A stretch of DNA of 64,000 bases from Mesorhizobium sp. Lineage in GTDB: Bacteria > Pseudomonadota > Alphaproteobacteria > Rhizobiales > Rhizobiaceae. Positions 17,462 to 25,681 of this stretch are shown here, piece by piece; position 1 is the first letter of the stretch; every line of letters begins with the position of its first letter. The position numbers were made by a program, and so were the translations under genes. The notes under the pieces were generated by a model. It was not told the origin of the DNA. It saw only the letters and a program-made list of their open reading frames with translations, and did no database searches. The stretch is taken from NCBI GenBank assembly GCA_004020315.1, contig SAQG01000017.1, positions 62,001-126,000 of the forward strand. Reading direction: 5' to 3'.

Positions 17462-17606
17462 GAATCCCTCCACGATCCGGCTTCCGCCGGGCAGACACCA
17501 CATATATCGGGTGATTAGGTCCGCCGCACGAAATCTAGTTATTTCTCGACCTACAATTACCTTATGCGCTGACTCGGTGACAAGAGTCCGAGGGCCAACA
17601 CGAATC
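17462..17606. promoter_or_regulatory. cluster of four GANTC (CcrM) sites between gcrA and argD
   Basis: GAATC at 17462, GACTC at 17571, GAGTC at 17584 and GAATC at 17602 fall within 145 bp; at this base composition one per roughly 300 bp is expected. GACTC and GAGTC also form an inverted pair around eight bases. GANTC is the CcrM methylation site and GcrA target, so this may be gcrA autoregulation. The rest of the 355-bp gcrA-argD gap holds a possible upstream ORF and a terminator, listed separately. Confidence 0.45.
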
Positions 17607-17642
17607 GGTTTTTTCGGTTTTCCCCAACTTGCCCGGTCGCTT

Positions 17643-17783
17643 ATGAGCCGGCGTCTCGCTGGAGAGCTTGCCGCGCGTCCTTGCGCGACGTTTTCGTTGA
17701 CTTCATGGCCGAAAAACACGATAAGCCGCAAAGGCCGCCGCTTTGGCGGCTTTTTGATTTTCCGGTTCCGGAGACGCATATAA
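17643..17783 (+). CDS. possible Arg-rich upstream ORF overlapping the argD start (TAATG)
   Basis: A 46-codon frame from ATG 17643 ends in TAA at 17781-17783, sharing its last base with the argD ATG. Eleven of its codons are arginine, including a cluster just before the stop (FRFRRRI), and the argD leader terminator lies inside it. This layout fits a translationally coupled leader peptide sensing arginine. Caution: out-of-frame ORFs in GC-rich DNA are often Arg-rich, the frame is open back to 17448, and no strong Shine-Dalgarno is seen. Confidence 0.25.
   Translation: MSRRLAGELAARPCATFSLTSWPKNTISRKGRRFGGFLIFRFRRRI
17730..17755 (+). terminator. intrinsic terminator in the argD leader
   Basis: Bases 17730-17739 pair with 17745-17754 (GGCCGCC/GGCGGCT core, one G-U pair, five-base loop), and the U-run TTTTTGATTTT follows. 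It ends 28 bases before the argD ATG, too close for a normal promoter to fit between, so it should lie in the argD 5' leader and act as an attenuator. Confidence 0.7.
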
Positions 17784-18982
17784 TGAGCGGTTCGGCGCTT
17801 TTCGAGACCTTTATCCGCGCACCCCTGGCCTTCGACCATGGGGAAGGCACTTGGCTGGTCACCGACAAGGGCGAGCGATATCTCGATTTTGGCGGCGGCG
17901 TTGCCGTGAATTCGCTTGGCCATAGCCATCCGCATCTGGTCTCGGCACTCACCGAGCAGGCGGCCAAGCTCTGGCATGTCTCCAACCTCTACGAGATTCC
18001 AGGGCAGAGCCGTCTGGGCGAGCGGCTGGCCGACGCCACCTTCGCCGACAAGGTGTTCTTCACCAATTCCGGTGCCGAGGCGCTGGAGTGCGCCATCAAG
18101 ACGGCGCGGCGCTACCATTTCGTCAAAGGCCATCCCGAGCGCTTTCGCATCGTCACCTTCGAAGGCGCCTTTCATGGCCGCACGCTGGCGACCATCGCCG
18201 CCGGCGGTCAGTATAAATACCTGGAAGGTTTCGGGCCCAAGGTCGAAGGTTTCGACCAAGTCGGCTTCAACGACATCGACGCCGCCGAAAAGGCGATCAC
18301 GCCCGAGACCGCCGCGATACTGATCGAGCCGGTGCAGGGCGAGGGCGGTATCCGCCCGGTGCCGACGCAGTCGCTGAAGCGGCTGAGGCAGCTCTGCGAA
18401 CAGCATGGTCTGCTGCTGATCTTCGACGAGGTCCAGTGCGGCATCGGCCGCACCGGAAAGCTGTTCGCGCATGAATGGGCTGGCGTCACGCCCGACATCA
18501 TGGCGGTCGCCAAGGGCATCGGCGGCGGCTTCCCGATGGGCGCCTGCCTCGCCACCGACGAGGCGGCCGTCGGCATGACCGCTGGCGTGCACGGCACCAC
18601 TTTCGGCGGCAATCCGCTGGCGATGGCGGTCGGCAACGCCGTGCTCGACGTCGTGCTGGAAGACGGTTTTCTGGAGGATGTGCAGCGCAAGGCGTTGCTG
18701 CTGAAGCAGGGGCTGGCGGGTGTCGCCGACGAATTTCCTGATGTCATCGAAGACATCAGAGGCATCGGCCTGATGCTCGGCCTGAAATGCGCCGCGCCCA
18801 ACACCAAGGTGAACATGGCGTTGCGCGACCAGCATCTGCTGGCCGTTCCGGCTGGCGACAACGTCCTTCGCCTGCTGCCGCCGCTCACCGTCACTGACGC
18901 CGAGATCCATGAAGCGCTCGACCGCATCCGCGCCGGCGCCCGAGGCCTGTCGGATGCCATCGCCGCGGCTGCCGCGAAGTAA
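17783..18982 (+). CDS. argD: acetylornithine aminotransferase
   Basis: The 399-residue class III aminotransferase makes N-acetylornithine from the semialdehyde in arginine synthesis. Motifs: VTDKGERYLDFGGGVAVNSL, FFTNSGAEALECAIK, IFDEVQCGIGRTGK and the PLP lysine Lys244 in MAVAKGIGGGFPMG. The ATG at 17783 is preferred because GGAG lies nine bases upstream and the protein then has normal length; the longer frame reads through a terminator hairpin. argF follows after 16 bp. Confidence 0.95.
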   Translation: MSGSALFETFIRAPLAFDHGEGTWLVTDKGERYLDFGGGVAVNSLGHSHPHLVSALTEQAAKLWHVSNLYEIPGQSRLGERLADATFADKVFFTNSGAEALECAIKTARRYHFVKGHPERFRIVTFEGAFHGRTLATIAAGGQYKYLEGFGPKVEGFDQVGFNDIDAAEKAITPETAAILIEPVQGEGGIRPVPTQSLKRLRQLCEQHGLLLIFDEVQCGIGRTGKLFAHEWAGVTPDIMAVAKGIGGGFPMGACLATDEAAVGMTAGVHGTTFGGNPLAMAVGNAVLDVVLEDGFLEDVQRKALLLKQGLAGVADEFPDVIEDIRGIGLMLGLKCAAPNTKVNMALRDQHLLAVPAGDNVLRLLPPLTVTDAEIHEALDRIRAGARGLSDAIAAAAAK

Positions 18983-18998
18983 CAGTCGGAAGACCCAA

Positions 18999-19910
18999 AT
19001 GAGCCTTCGCCATTTCACCGATCTTTCCGCCGTTTCCGAGGGCGATCTGCGCTTCATGCTGGACGATGCCGTCGCGCGAAAGGCAAGGCTCAAGGCTGGC
19101 GAGCGGACAAAACCGCTCGAAGGCAAGGTGCTGGCGATGATCTTCGACAAGCCGTCGACGCGCACGCGCGTGTCTTTCGACGTCGGCATGCGCCAGCTCG
19201 GCGGCGAGACCATCATGCTGACCGGCGCCGAGATGCAGCTCGGCCGCTCCGAAACCATCGCCGACACGGCCAAGGTGCTGTCGCGCTATGTCGATGCGAT
19301 CATGATCCGCACCACATCACATGACCGGTTGCTGGAGTTGACCGAGAACGCCACCATTCCTGTCATCAACGGGCTGACCGACGATACCCATCCCTGCCAG
19401 CTGATGGCCGACATCATGACCTTCGAGGAGCATCGCGGTCCGGTTGCCGGCAAGACCATCGCCTGGACCGGCGACGGCAACAATGTGCTGCATTCCCTGC
19501 TGGAAGCCTCGGCACGGTTCCGCTTCAACCTCAACATCGCCGTGCCGGAAGGCAGCGAGCCGGCGCAGAAGCATGTCGACTGGTCGAGGGCGCATGGCGG
19601 CAAGTTGAACTTCACCCGCTCGCCCGAGGAGGCCGTCCACGAGGCCGACTGCGTCGTCACCGATTGCTGGGTGTCGATGGGCCAGGAGCACCGTGCCCGC
19701 GGCCACAATGTCTTCTCACCCTATCAGGTCAATGCGACATTGATGGCGAAGGCAAAGCCCGATGCATTGTTCATGCACTGCCTGCCGGCGCATCGCGGCG
19801 AGGAGGTCACCGACGAGGTCATCGACGGGCCGCATTCGGTGGTGTTCGACGAGGCCGAAAACCGGCTCCACGCCCAGAAGGCGGTTTTGGCCTGGTGTCT
19901 CGGCGCTTGA
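18999..19910 (+). CDS. argF: ornithine carbamoyltransferase
   Basis: The 303-residue enzyme converts ornithine and carbamoyl phosphate to citrulline. The carbamoyl-phosphate motif FDKPSTRTRVSF, the HPCQ motif (TDDTHPCQLMAD) and the ornithine-binding HCLPAHRGEEVTDEV are all present. The ATG at 18999 gives the family N-terminus (MSLRHFTDL). It is translated 16 bp after argD, probably from the same mRNA. Its TGA stop starts a 15-bp tandem repeat. Confidence 0.97.
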   Translation: MSLRHFTDLSAVSEGDLRFMLDDAVARKARLKAGERTKPLEGKVLAMIFDKPSTRTRVSFDVGMRQLGGETIMLTGAEMQLGRSETIADTAKVLSRYVDAIMIRTTSHDRLLELTENATIPVINGLTDDTHPCQLMADIMTFEEHRGPVAGKTIAWTGDGNNVLHSLLEASARFRFNLNIAVPEGSEPAQKHVDWSRAHGGKLNFTRSPEEAVHEADCVVTDCWVSMGQEHRARGHNVFSPYQVNATLMAKAKPDALFMHCLPAHRGEEVTDEVIDGPHSVVFDEAENRLHAQKAVLAWCLGA

Positions 19911-19966
19911 TCCGGGCCGCCGTGATCCGGGCCGCCTTGATCCCGGCCGCCTTGATCCGCGAGGGC
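19907..19966. repeat. 15-bp tandem repeat starting at the argF stop
   Basis: Units 19907-19921, 19922-19936 and 19937-19951 read (T/G)TGATCC(G/C)GGCCGCC and differ at one or two positions; a fourth degenerate unit runs to 19966. The first contains the argF TGA. The unit length is a multiple of three, and in one frame it reads as (L/V)I(R/P)AA. Confidence 0.85.
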
Positions 19967-20033
19967 GTGATGCCTATCTCAGCCGCATCACGCAAATCGA
20001 GCGCGTTTCGACGCATGCGCCCCGGAGGGCGGC

Positions 20034-21068
20034 ATGGCCGCGCCCCGGAGCTTTGTCATGTTGGAAACTCATCAATTGGCTGAACATCAACCCAAACTCG
20101 GCGAATTCGGCTACGCCGGCGACGATCATGTCGTGCCCTTCGAGGTCGGCCCGCTCGACGTGCGCGGCCGCACCGTCCAGCTCGGGCCGATGCTCGACGC
20201 GATCCTCAGCCGTCATGACTACCCCGAGCCGGTCGCCCGCCTGCTGGCGGAGGCCTGCGTGCTGACGGTGCTGCTCGGCACCTCGCTCAAATTCGAAGGC
20301 AAGTTCATCCTGCAAACCCGCACCGACGGGCCGGTCGATATGCTGGTGGCGGATTTTTCCACGCCGCATGCGCTGCGCGCCTATGCGCGCTTCGACGCCG
20401 ATCGGCTGGAGGCTCTGACGTCTGCCGGCGAGACCTCGCCGCAGGTGCTGCTCGGCAGCGGTGTCCTGGCACTGACCATCGATCAGGGCGCCCACACGCA
20501 GCGTTATCAAGGCATCGTTCAGCTCGATGGCGAGACGCTGGAGGAGGCCGCGCGCACCTATTTTCGGCAGTCGGAACAGATCCCGACCGATCTCAGGCTT
20601 TCGGTGGCCAAGCTTTTGACCCCCGGCATCGGCGGTGCCCGCGAGCAATGGCGCGCCGGTGGCATCCTGGCGCAGTTTCTGCCGCAATCGCCGGAACGCA
20701 TGCGCGTGCCCGATCTTCCGGGGGGCGACGGCGATCCGCGCGAGGAAATCCATGATCCGACCGACAATTCCTGGCAGGAACTGCTGGCGTTGCTTGGCAC
20801 CATCGAACCGACAGAACTGATCGACCCGACGATCGGCGCCGAGCGGTTGCTTTACCGGCTGTTCCACGAGCACGGCGTCCGTGTCTTCGGCGGCGTACCG
20901 GTAGCCGACCAGTGCTCATGCTCCAGGGAGAAGATTCGCGGCATTCTCGAAGGCTTCTCCGCCGACGAGATCAGGGACAGCACCGAGGATGGCGGCATTC
21001 ACGTCGCCTGCGAATTCTGCTCGAAGCAATATGACTTCGACCCGGCGGAATTTGCTGCGACGCAGTAG
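20034..21068 (+). CDS. hslO: Hsp33 redox-activated chaperone
   Basis: The 344-residue cytosolic holdase is activated by oxidative unfolding. The C-terminal zinc site shows the required four cysteines: the CxC pair in QCSCSREK and the CxxC pair in CEFCSKQYDF. The N-terminal domain is of normal type (VVPFEVGPLDVRGRTVQLG, LGTSLKFEGKFILQ). The ATG at 20034 has GGAGG five bases before it. It follows argF across the 15-bp repeat, an arrangement usual in this group. Confidence 0.95.
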   Translation: MAAPRSFVMLETHQLAEHQPKLGEFGYAGDDHVVPFEVGPLDVRGRTVQLGPMLDAILSRHDYPEPVARLLAEACVLTVLLGTSLKFEGKFILQTRTDGPVDMLVADFSTPHALRAYARFDADRLEALTSAGETSPQVLLGSGVLALTIDQGAHTQRYQGIVQLDGETLEEAARTYFRQSEQIPTDLRLSVAKLLTPGIGGAREQWRAGGILAQFLPQSPERMRVPDLPGGDGDPREEIHDPTDNSWQELLALLGTIEPTELIDPTIGAERLLYRLFHEHGVRVFGGVPVADQCSCSREKIRGILEGFSADEIRDSTEDGGIHVACEFCSKQYDFDPAEFAATQ

Positions 21069-21151
21069 ACCATGATCCCGAACCGAAGGTCCGAAAAGTG
21101 GAAACAGGTTTTTCGCTACGCTGACCTTCGGTTTCGGAAAAGGTCACGGTC
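21067..21151. repeat. palindromic intergenic repeat (family shared with 38854-38923)
   Basis: Arms CCGAACCGAAGGTC near 21078-21091 and GACCTTCGGTTTCGG at 21123-21137 can pair, flanked by AGACC/GGTCT. The sequence reappears in inverted orientation near 38.9 kb (CCGAAGGT, CAGCGTAGC, then AAAAGGTGGAAACCGG-like). It occupies the gap between hslO and apaG. Confidence 0.7.
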
Positions 21152-21202
21152 TACGAGATAGCGCCCTATCCCGATTCTAGCGGGATGGTCAGACTCTAGC
21201 TG

Positions 21203-21595
21203 TCAGTTGACGGTGCGCCGCGTGCCCGGCAGGTCGAGCGAAAAGGCGGGGATGGCGACGTCGAACGTCTCACCCCGCTTGTTGCGCATCGTGTAGTGGC
21301 CGACCATGATGCCGGACGGCGTCGAGAGCGGGCACCCGGATGTATATTGATAACTGTCGCCGGGGTTGAGTTCGGGCTGGTCGCCGACAACGCCGGGGCC
21401 GCGCACTTCCTCGACCCGGCCGGTGCCGTCGGTGATGTGCCAATAGCGTGACAGAAGCTGCACGAATTCATCCGACTGGTTGTCGATGGTCACCTGGTAG
21501 CCCCAGACATAGCGGTTCTCCGACGGGTCGGAGCGATCTTCCAGATAGAACGGCCTGACCTGTACTTCGATGTTGCGCGTGACGGCGCTGTACAT
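21203..21595 (-). CDS. apaG: ApaG/CorD-type protein
   Basis: The 130-residue ApaG domain protein shows YLEDRSDPSENRYVWGYQVT, LLSRYWHITDGTGRVEEVRG and the glycine-rich GVVGDQPELNPGDSYQYTSG. It has an immunoglobulin-like fold; the family has been linked to Co2+/Mg2+ tolerance and to nucleotide binding. Its precise role is unclear. Convergent with hslO across a palindromic repeat. Confidence 0.93.
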   Translation of the reverse strand: MYSAVTRNIEVQVRPFYLEDRSDPSENRYVWGYQVTIDNQSDEFVQLLSRYWHITDGTGRVEEVRGPGVVGDQPELNPGDSYQYTSGCPLSTPSGIMVGHYTMRNKRGETFDVAIPAFSLDLPGTRRTVN

Positions 21596-21704
21596 AAATT
21601 ACTCCACAATATGCAGACGGAACATTCGACGCTCTCCGCAGTTTGGTCAACGGGGTGCTTCCCATCGTTGCCCGAATCCGTTGAGCGCAGGTGCCGAAGA
21701 ACAA

Positions 21705-21720
21705 TGTCATTTAAGTGACA
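21705..21720. promoter_or_regulatory. candidate operator dyad TGTCA-N6-TGACA
   Basis: TGTCATTTAAGTGACA has 14 of 16 symmetrical bases, in the 226-bp divergent gap between apaG and the glycosyltransferase gene. It could bind a dimeric regulator of either gene. Nothing else was recognised in this gap. Confidence 0.3.
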
Positions 21721-21821
21721 CACGATAATGATGGTGTGCAGGGCCGGGCGACTCAGCATTCTGTCGAACTGTTGAAAACGGCTTTCATGCGGCCGGTTTT
21801 TTCTGGAGTGACCAGATATCG

Positions 21822-22976
21822 ATGGAATTGACAGTCACAGCCGCCTTGCTTTCCACAGCTCTGCTTCTTGTCAATCTCGCCAGCATCCTGCTCGCTTCGT
21901 TGAAGCTGAAGCGGCCCGGCAGGATCGCGCCGCCAGCCGGCAAGGCGCCGCCGGTGTCGATCGTCGTGCCGTCGCGCGGCGTCGAGCCGTTTACCGAGGA
22001 AACGCTCGAGCGCGCCTTCTCTCTCGACTGGCCGCACTATGAACTCATCTTCTGCGTCACCCATGCCGACGACCCGGTGGTCGGGCCGATTACCGATGCG
22101 ATCGCCCGCTTTCCGGCCGTGCCGGCCCGGCTGCTCGTCGGCGACGACCGCATCAGCGGCAATCCGAAACTCAACAATTGCGTGAAGGGCTGGGAGGCCG
22201 CGCGCCACCATTGGGTCATCCTTGCCGATTCCAACGTCCTGATGCCGAGGGACTATGTCCAGCATCTGATGGCGGCGTGGCGGCAGGACACCGGCCTTGT
22301 CTGCTCGACGCCAATCGGCTCGCGGCCGGACGGGTTCTGGGCGGAGGTCGAATGCGCTTTCCTCAACACGCTGCAGGCGCGCTGGCAATATACCGGCGAG
22401 GCGCTCGGCCTCGGTTTTGCCCAGGGCAAGAGCATGTTGTGGAGCAAGCCCATGCTCGACGCCAATGGCGGCATCCATGCGCTTGCCGCCGAGATTGCCG
22501 AGGATGCCGCCGCGACCAAGCTGGTCAACGGGCTTGGATTACGCGTCAATCTCGTCGCCTCGCCCTTCGAGCAGCCGCTCGGTTTGCGCACATTTGGCGA
22601 AATCTGGTCGCGCCAGGCCCGCTGGGCACGCCTGCGTCGCGTCACCTTCCCACTGTTCTTCGCGCCCGAGATCCTGATCGGAGCGCCGCCGCCGCTGGTG
22701 CTTGCGCTGGTTGCGGCAGCCGGCGCCGGCTTCAGCCTTTCGGCAACCGCCATCGCCGTGCTGGTAGTCGCCTATCTCCCGGAATGCGCTCTCGCATCGG
22801 CCAAAGGCTGGCACCTGTCGCTGCGCATGATCCCGGCGATGATGGCGCGCGATTGCATCCTGCCGATTGTCTGGGCGCGCGGCTGGCTCAGCGGTGCCGT
22901 CGACTGGCGCGGCAACACGATTACCATCCACACCAGCGCCGTCGCGGAATTGGAAGAGACCCCGTCGGGCGCCTGA
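21822..22976 (+). CDS. family 2/21 glycosyltransferase (ceramide glucosyltransferase-like)
   Basis: The 384-residue membrane protein has an N-terminal membrane helix (about 5-28), a GT-A catalytic domain and C-terminal hydrophobic helices. GT21-type features are VSIVVPSRG, the ILADSNVLMP (D-type metal site), AEIAEDAAATKL and the acceptor-site motif SRQARWARLRR, a Q-x-x-R-W signature. Such enzymes transfer a sugar, often glucose, to ceramide or a similar lipid. Sphingolipid or hopanoid acceptor cannot be distinguished here. It stands alone on its strand. Confidence 0.82.
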   Translation: MELTVTAALLSTALLLVNLASILLASLKLKRPGRIAPPAGKAPPVSIVVPSRGVEPFTEETLERAFSLDWPHYELIFCVTHADDPVVGPITDAIARFPAVPARLLVGDDRISGNPKLNNCVKGWEAARHHWVILADSNVLMPRDYVQHLMAAWRQDTGLVCSTPIGSRPDGFWAEVECAFLNTLQARWQYTGEALGLGFAQGKSMLWSKPMLDANGGIHALAAEIAEDAAATKLVNGLGLRVNLVASPFEQPLGLRTFGEIWSRQARWARLRRVTFPLFFAPEILIGAPPPLVLALVAAAGAGFSLSATAIAVLVVAYLPECALASAKGWHLSLRMIPAMMARDCILPIVWARGWLSGAVDWRGNTITIHTSAVAELEETPSGA

Positions 22977-23024
22977 CCGCGCCTGCTTTGACGATTAGAG
23001 CACCGCCGCCTGGTGCGTATATCC

Positions 23025-24215
23025 CTATCTGGCGGCTTTCAGTGCCTGCTCGATGTCTTCGAGCAGGTCGTCGGTGTCCTCGAGGCCGACGGACAGCCTG
23101 AGCGTGCCCGGCCCGATGCCGAGTTCGGCACGCGCCTCGTCGCTCAGATTCTTGTGCGTCGTCGTCGCCGGATGGGTGATCAGGCTCTTGGCATCGCCGA
23201 GATTGTTGGAGATCAGCACGACATCGAGCGCATTCTGGAAGGCGAAGGCCGCCTGCTTGCCGCCCTTGACGTCGAGGCAGATCAGCGTCGAGCCGCCTGA
23301 CATCTGCTTCTTGACGATCGCCGCCTGCGGGTGATCGGCGCGGCCGGGATAGATGACGCGGACAATTTCCGATCGCTCGGCGAGGAAGTCAGCGATCCGG
23401 CCGGCACTTTCCGTCTGCTGGCGCACGCGCAGCGGCAGCGTCTCCAGGCCCTTCAGCAACGTCCAAGCGTTGAAGGGCGAAAGGCTGGGACCGGTGTGGC
23501 GGAAGTAGTCGTGCAAATTCTCGTCGATCCACTTCTTGTCCGACAGGATGATGCCGCCAAGGCAGCGCCCCTGGCCGTCGATGTGCTTGGTCGCCGAATA
23601 GACGACGATGTGGGCGCCGAGCTGCAACGGCTTCTGCTGCAAGGGCGTGGCAAAGACGTTGTCGACGATCAGCCGCGCGCCGATCGAATTGGCAAGCGAG
23701 GCAACGGCTGCGATGTCGACGACTTCCAGCGTTGGATTGGTCGGGCTTTCAAGGAAGAACAGCTTGGTGTTGGGCCTGACCGCCTGTTCCCAATTGGCGA
23801 TGTCGGTGCCGTCGACCAGCGTTGCCTCAATGCCGTATTTCGGCGCCAGCGTCTCGACCACCCAGCGGCAGGAGCCGAACAGCGCGCGCGCCGCCACGAT
23901 ATGGTCGCCCGCCCGGGCACTGCACAGCAACGCCGCCGTCACCGCCGCCATGCCGGATGCCGTGGCGCGGGCATCTTCGGCGCCTTCCAGCGCACACATG
24001 CGCTTCTCGAACATGTCGACCGTCGGATTGGCATAGCGCGAATAGATGAAGCCCGGTTCCTCGCCCTTGAAGCGGGCTTCCGCCGCCTGCGCCGTGTCAT
24101 AGACATAGCCTTGCGTGAGATACATCGCCTCGGAGGTCTCGCCGAAGCTGGAACGCAGCGTTCCCGCATGCACGAGTGCGGTCTGAGGCTTCCAGTTGCG
24201 CTTGTTGCTCGTCAT
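23025..24215 (-). CDS. metZ: O-succinylhomoserine sulfhydrylase
   Basis: The 396-residue PLP enzyme makes homocysteine directly from O-succinylhomoserine and sulfide. Evidence is the Cys/Met-metabolism fold: YSRYANPTVDMFEKR, ATASGMAAVTAAL, FFLESPTNPTLEVVDI and PLP Lys210 in YSATKHIDGQGR. The ATG at 24215 is preceded by AAGGTG; the longer frame would read through the terminator. A SAM-II riboswitch and intrinsic terminator lie just upstream, so expression should fall when S-adenosylmethionine is abundant. MetB/MetY are alternatives, but this context is typical for metZ. Confidence 0.93.
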   Translation of the reverse strand: MTSNKRNWKPQTALVHAGTLRSSFGETSEAMYLTQGYVYDTAQAAEARFKGEEPGFIYSRYANPTVDMFEKRMCALEGAEDARATASGMAAVTAALLCSARAGDHIVAARALFGSCRWVVETLAPKYGIEATLVDGTDIANWEQAVRPNTKLFFLESPTNPTLEVVDIAAVASLANSIGARLIVDNVFATPLQQKPLQLGAHIVVYSATKHIDGQGRCLGGIILSDKKWIDENLHDYFRHTGPSLSPFNAWTLLKGLETLPLRVRQQTESAGRIADFLAERSEIVRVIYPGRADHPQAAIVKKQMSGGSTLICLDVKGGKQAAFAFQNALDVVLISNNLGDAKSLITHPATTTHKNLSDEARAELGIGPGTLRLSVGLEDTDDLLEDIEQALKAAR

Positions 24216-24249
24216 CACCTTGTTCCAAACACCAAAAAGGTCCAAACAC

Positions 24250-24279
24250 AAAAAAACCGGCCGCGAAAGTCGCAACCGG
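24250..24279 (-). terminator. intrinsic terminator between SAM-II aptamer and metZ
   Basis: On the minus strand, CCGGTTGCGA pairs with TCGCGGCCGG over ten base pairs (two G-U) with loop CTT, followed immediately by seven U. It ends 35 bases before the metZ ATG. Coming directly after the SAM-II aptamer, it is the probable expression platform, giving ligand-dependent transcription termination. Confidence 0.85.
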
Positions 24280-24304
24280 TCCATACGGCCTTTCGGCCCG
24301 ACGG

Positions 24305-24358
24305 TCCTTTAGCGACTTGTTTAACGTGGCTGCAAGCCGACCGGCCAAATCACCACGG
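24305..24358 (-). ncRNA. SAM-II riboswitch (metA motif)
   Basis: Read on the minus strand the leader contains CGTGGTGATTTGG, then CGGCTTGCAGCCACGTTAAA, then GTCGCTAAAGG. These are the three conserved blocks of the SAM-II pseudoknot aptamer of alphaproteobacteria: the P1 strand with GAUUUG, the UUGCAGCCACG return strand, and the GCUAAA that forms the second pseudoknot helix. It binds S-adenosylmethionine and controls methionine synthesis, here metZ. Confidence 0.95.
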
Positions 24359-24490
24359 GATAACGACCCTTTAGACCTGCGCCGCGCTTGCGTCAATTGG
24401 CGGCATGATTAAGAGGTTTGTACCAGCAGGTTCCGCGGCAAGAACTTGCAACAAAACGACACCACGCCCGGCCTTCGAGCGGAGCAGACT

Positions 24491-25585
24491 TTGCGGCAGA
24501 CAGGCATTCTTCCCGATCAGGATATTTCCGCGCTGTTCCAGTCGGGCGCGCTGAAGTCGCCGCGCGCGCTCGATGCCGACCAGATCCAGCCAGCCAGCCT
24601 TGACCTCAGGCTCGGCGACAAGGCCTGGCGGGTGCGCGCCTCCTTCCTGCCCGGCCCCAACCACAGGGTCGCTGAAAAACTCGACCGCCTGAAGCTGCAC
24701 GAAATCAGCCTCGCCGATGGTGCGGTGCTGGAGACGGGCTGCGTCTACATCGTGCCGCTGTTCGAAAGCCTGGCGCTTCCGGCGAACATTTCCGCCTCGG
24801 CCAACCCGAAGAGCTCGACCGGACGGCTCGACATTTTCACCCGCGTGATGACCGATCGCGGCCACGAGTTCGACAAGATCGCCGCCGGCTACAACGGCCC
24901 GCTCTATCTGGAAGTCAGCCCGCGCACCTTTCCGATCGTCGTCCGCGCTGGCTCGCGGCTGTCGCAGATCAGGTTCCGCACCGGCAATGCGCTTTTGTCG
25001 GAAAGCGAGCTGCACGAATTGCACCGTGCCGAGACGCTCGTCGCCACCGAGCCGCCGAACATTTCCGGCGGCGGCATCGCGCTGTCGATCGACCTCGATG
25101 GCGACAAGGACGGGCTGGTCGGCTACCGCGGCAAGCACCACACCGGCCTGGTCGATGTCGACAAGCGCGCCGCGCAGGATGTCGTCGATTTCTGGGAGCC
25201 GCTCTACAAGAGCGGCGCCGGCGAATTGGTGCTCGATCCCGATGAATTCTATATCCTCGTCAGCCAGGAGGCGGTGCATGTGCCGCCGCTCTATGCCGCC
25301 GAGATGACGCCCTTCGATCCGCTGGTCGGCGAATTCCGTGTCCACTATGCCGGTTTCTTCGATCCGGGCTTCGGCCATTCGGCGGCTGGCGGCACCGGCA
25401 GCCGGGCGGTGCTCGAAGTGCGCAGCCACGAAGTGCCGTTCATCCTCGACCACGGCCAGATCGTCGGACGGCTGGTCTACGAGCACATGCTGAAGCGGCC
25501 GCAGGCGCTCTACGGCACAGATCTTGGCTCGAACTATCAGGCACAAGGCCTGAAACTGTCCAAGCATTTCCGCGCGGCGCGCTGA
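24491..25585 (+). CDS. dcd: dCTP deaminase, two-domain alphaproteobacterial form
   Basis: The 364-residue protein is about twice the length of the usual 190-aa Dcd and shows two dUTPase-like halves. The first has IQPASLDLRLG, NPKSSTGRLD and AGYNGPLYLEV; the second has LVLDPDEFYILVSQE, AGFFDPGFG, then SRAVLEVRS and HGQIVGRLVYEHM. It should deaminate dCTP to dUTP for thymidylate synthesis. I prefer TTG at 24491, with GGAG six bases upstream, giving MRQTGILPDQDI; a TTG at 24446 adds 15 residues and lacks a clear ribosome site. Confidence 0.88.
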   Translation: MRQTGILPDQDISALFQSGALKSPRALDADQIQPASLDLRLGDKAWRVRASFLPGPNHRVAEKLDRLKLHEISLADGAVLETGCVYIVPLFESLALPANISASANPKSSTGRLDIFTRVMTDRGHEFDKIAAGYNGPLYLEVSPRTFPIVVRAGSRLSQIRFRTGNALLSESELHELHRAETLVATEPPNISGGGIALSIDLDGDKDGLVGYRGKHHTGLVDVDKRAAQDVVDFWEPLYKSGAGELVLDPDEFYILVSQEAVHVPPLYAAEMTPFDPLVGEFRVHYAGFFDPGFGHSAAGGTGSRAVLEVRSHEVPFILDHGQIVGRLVYEHMLKRPQALYGTDLGSNYQAQGLKLSKHFRAAR

Positions 25586-25681
25586 TCGCTCATCACGATC
25601 AGACCGTACTTGCCTGAACCCTGCGGGTCGTGCTTGGTTGTGCCCAACCGTCAAGGTGGTTGGAACCAAGGGAACAAGAAA

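Noticed and set aside
17414..19273. 619-residue minus-strand frame across gcrA-argD-argF
   Set aside because: It overlaps three well-supported genes and has no recognisable motif.
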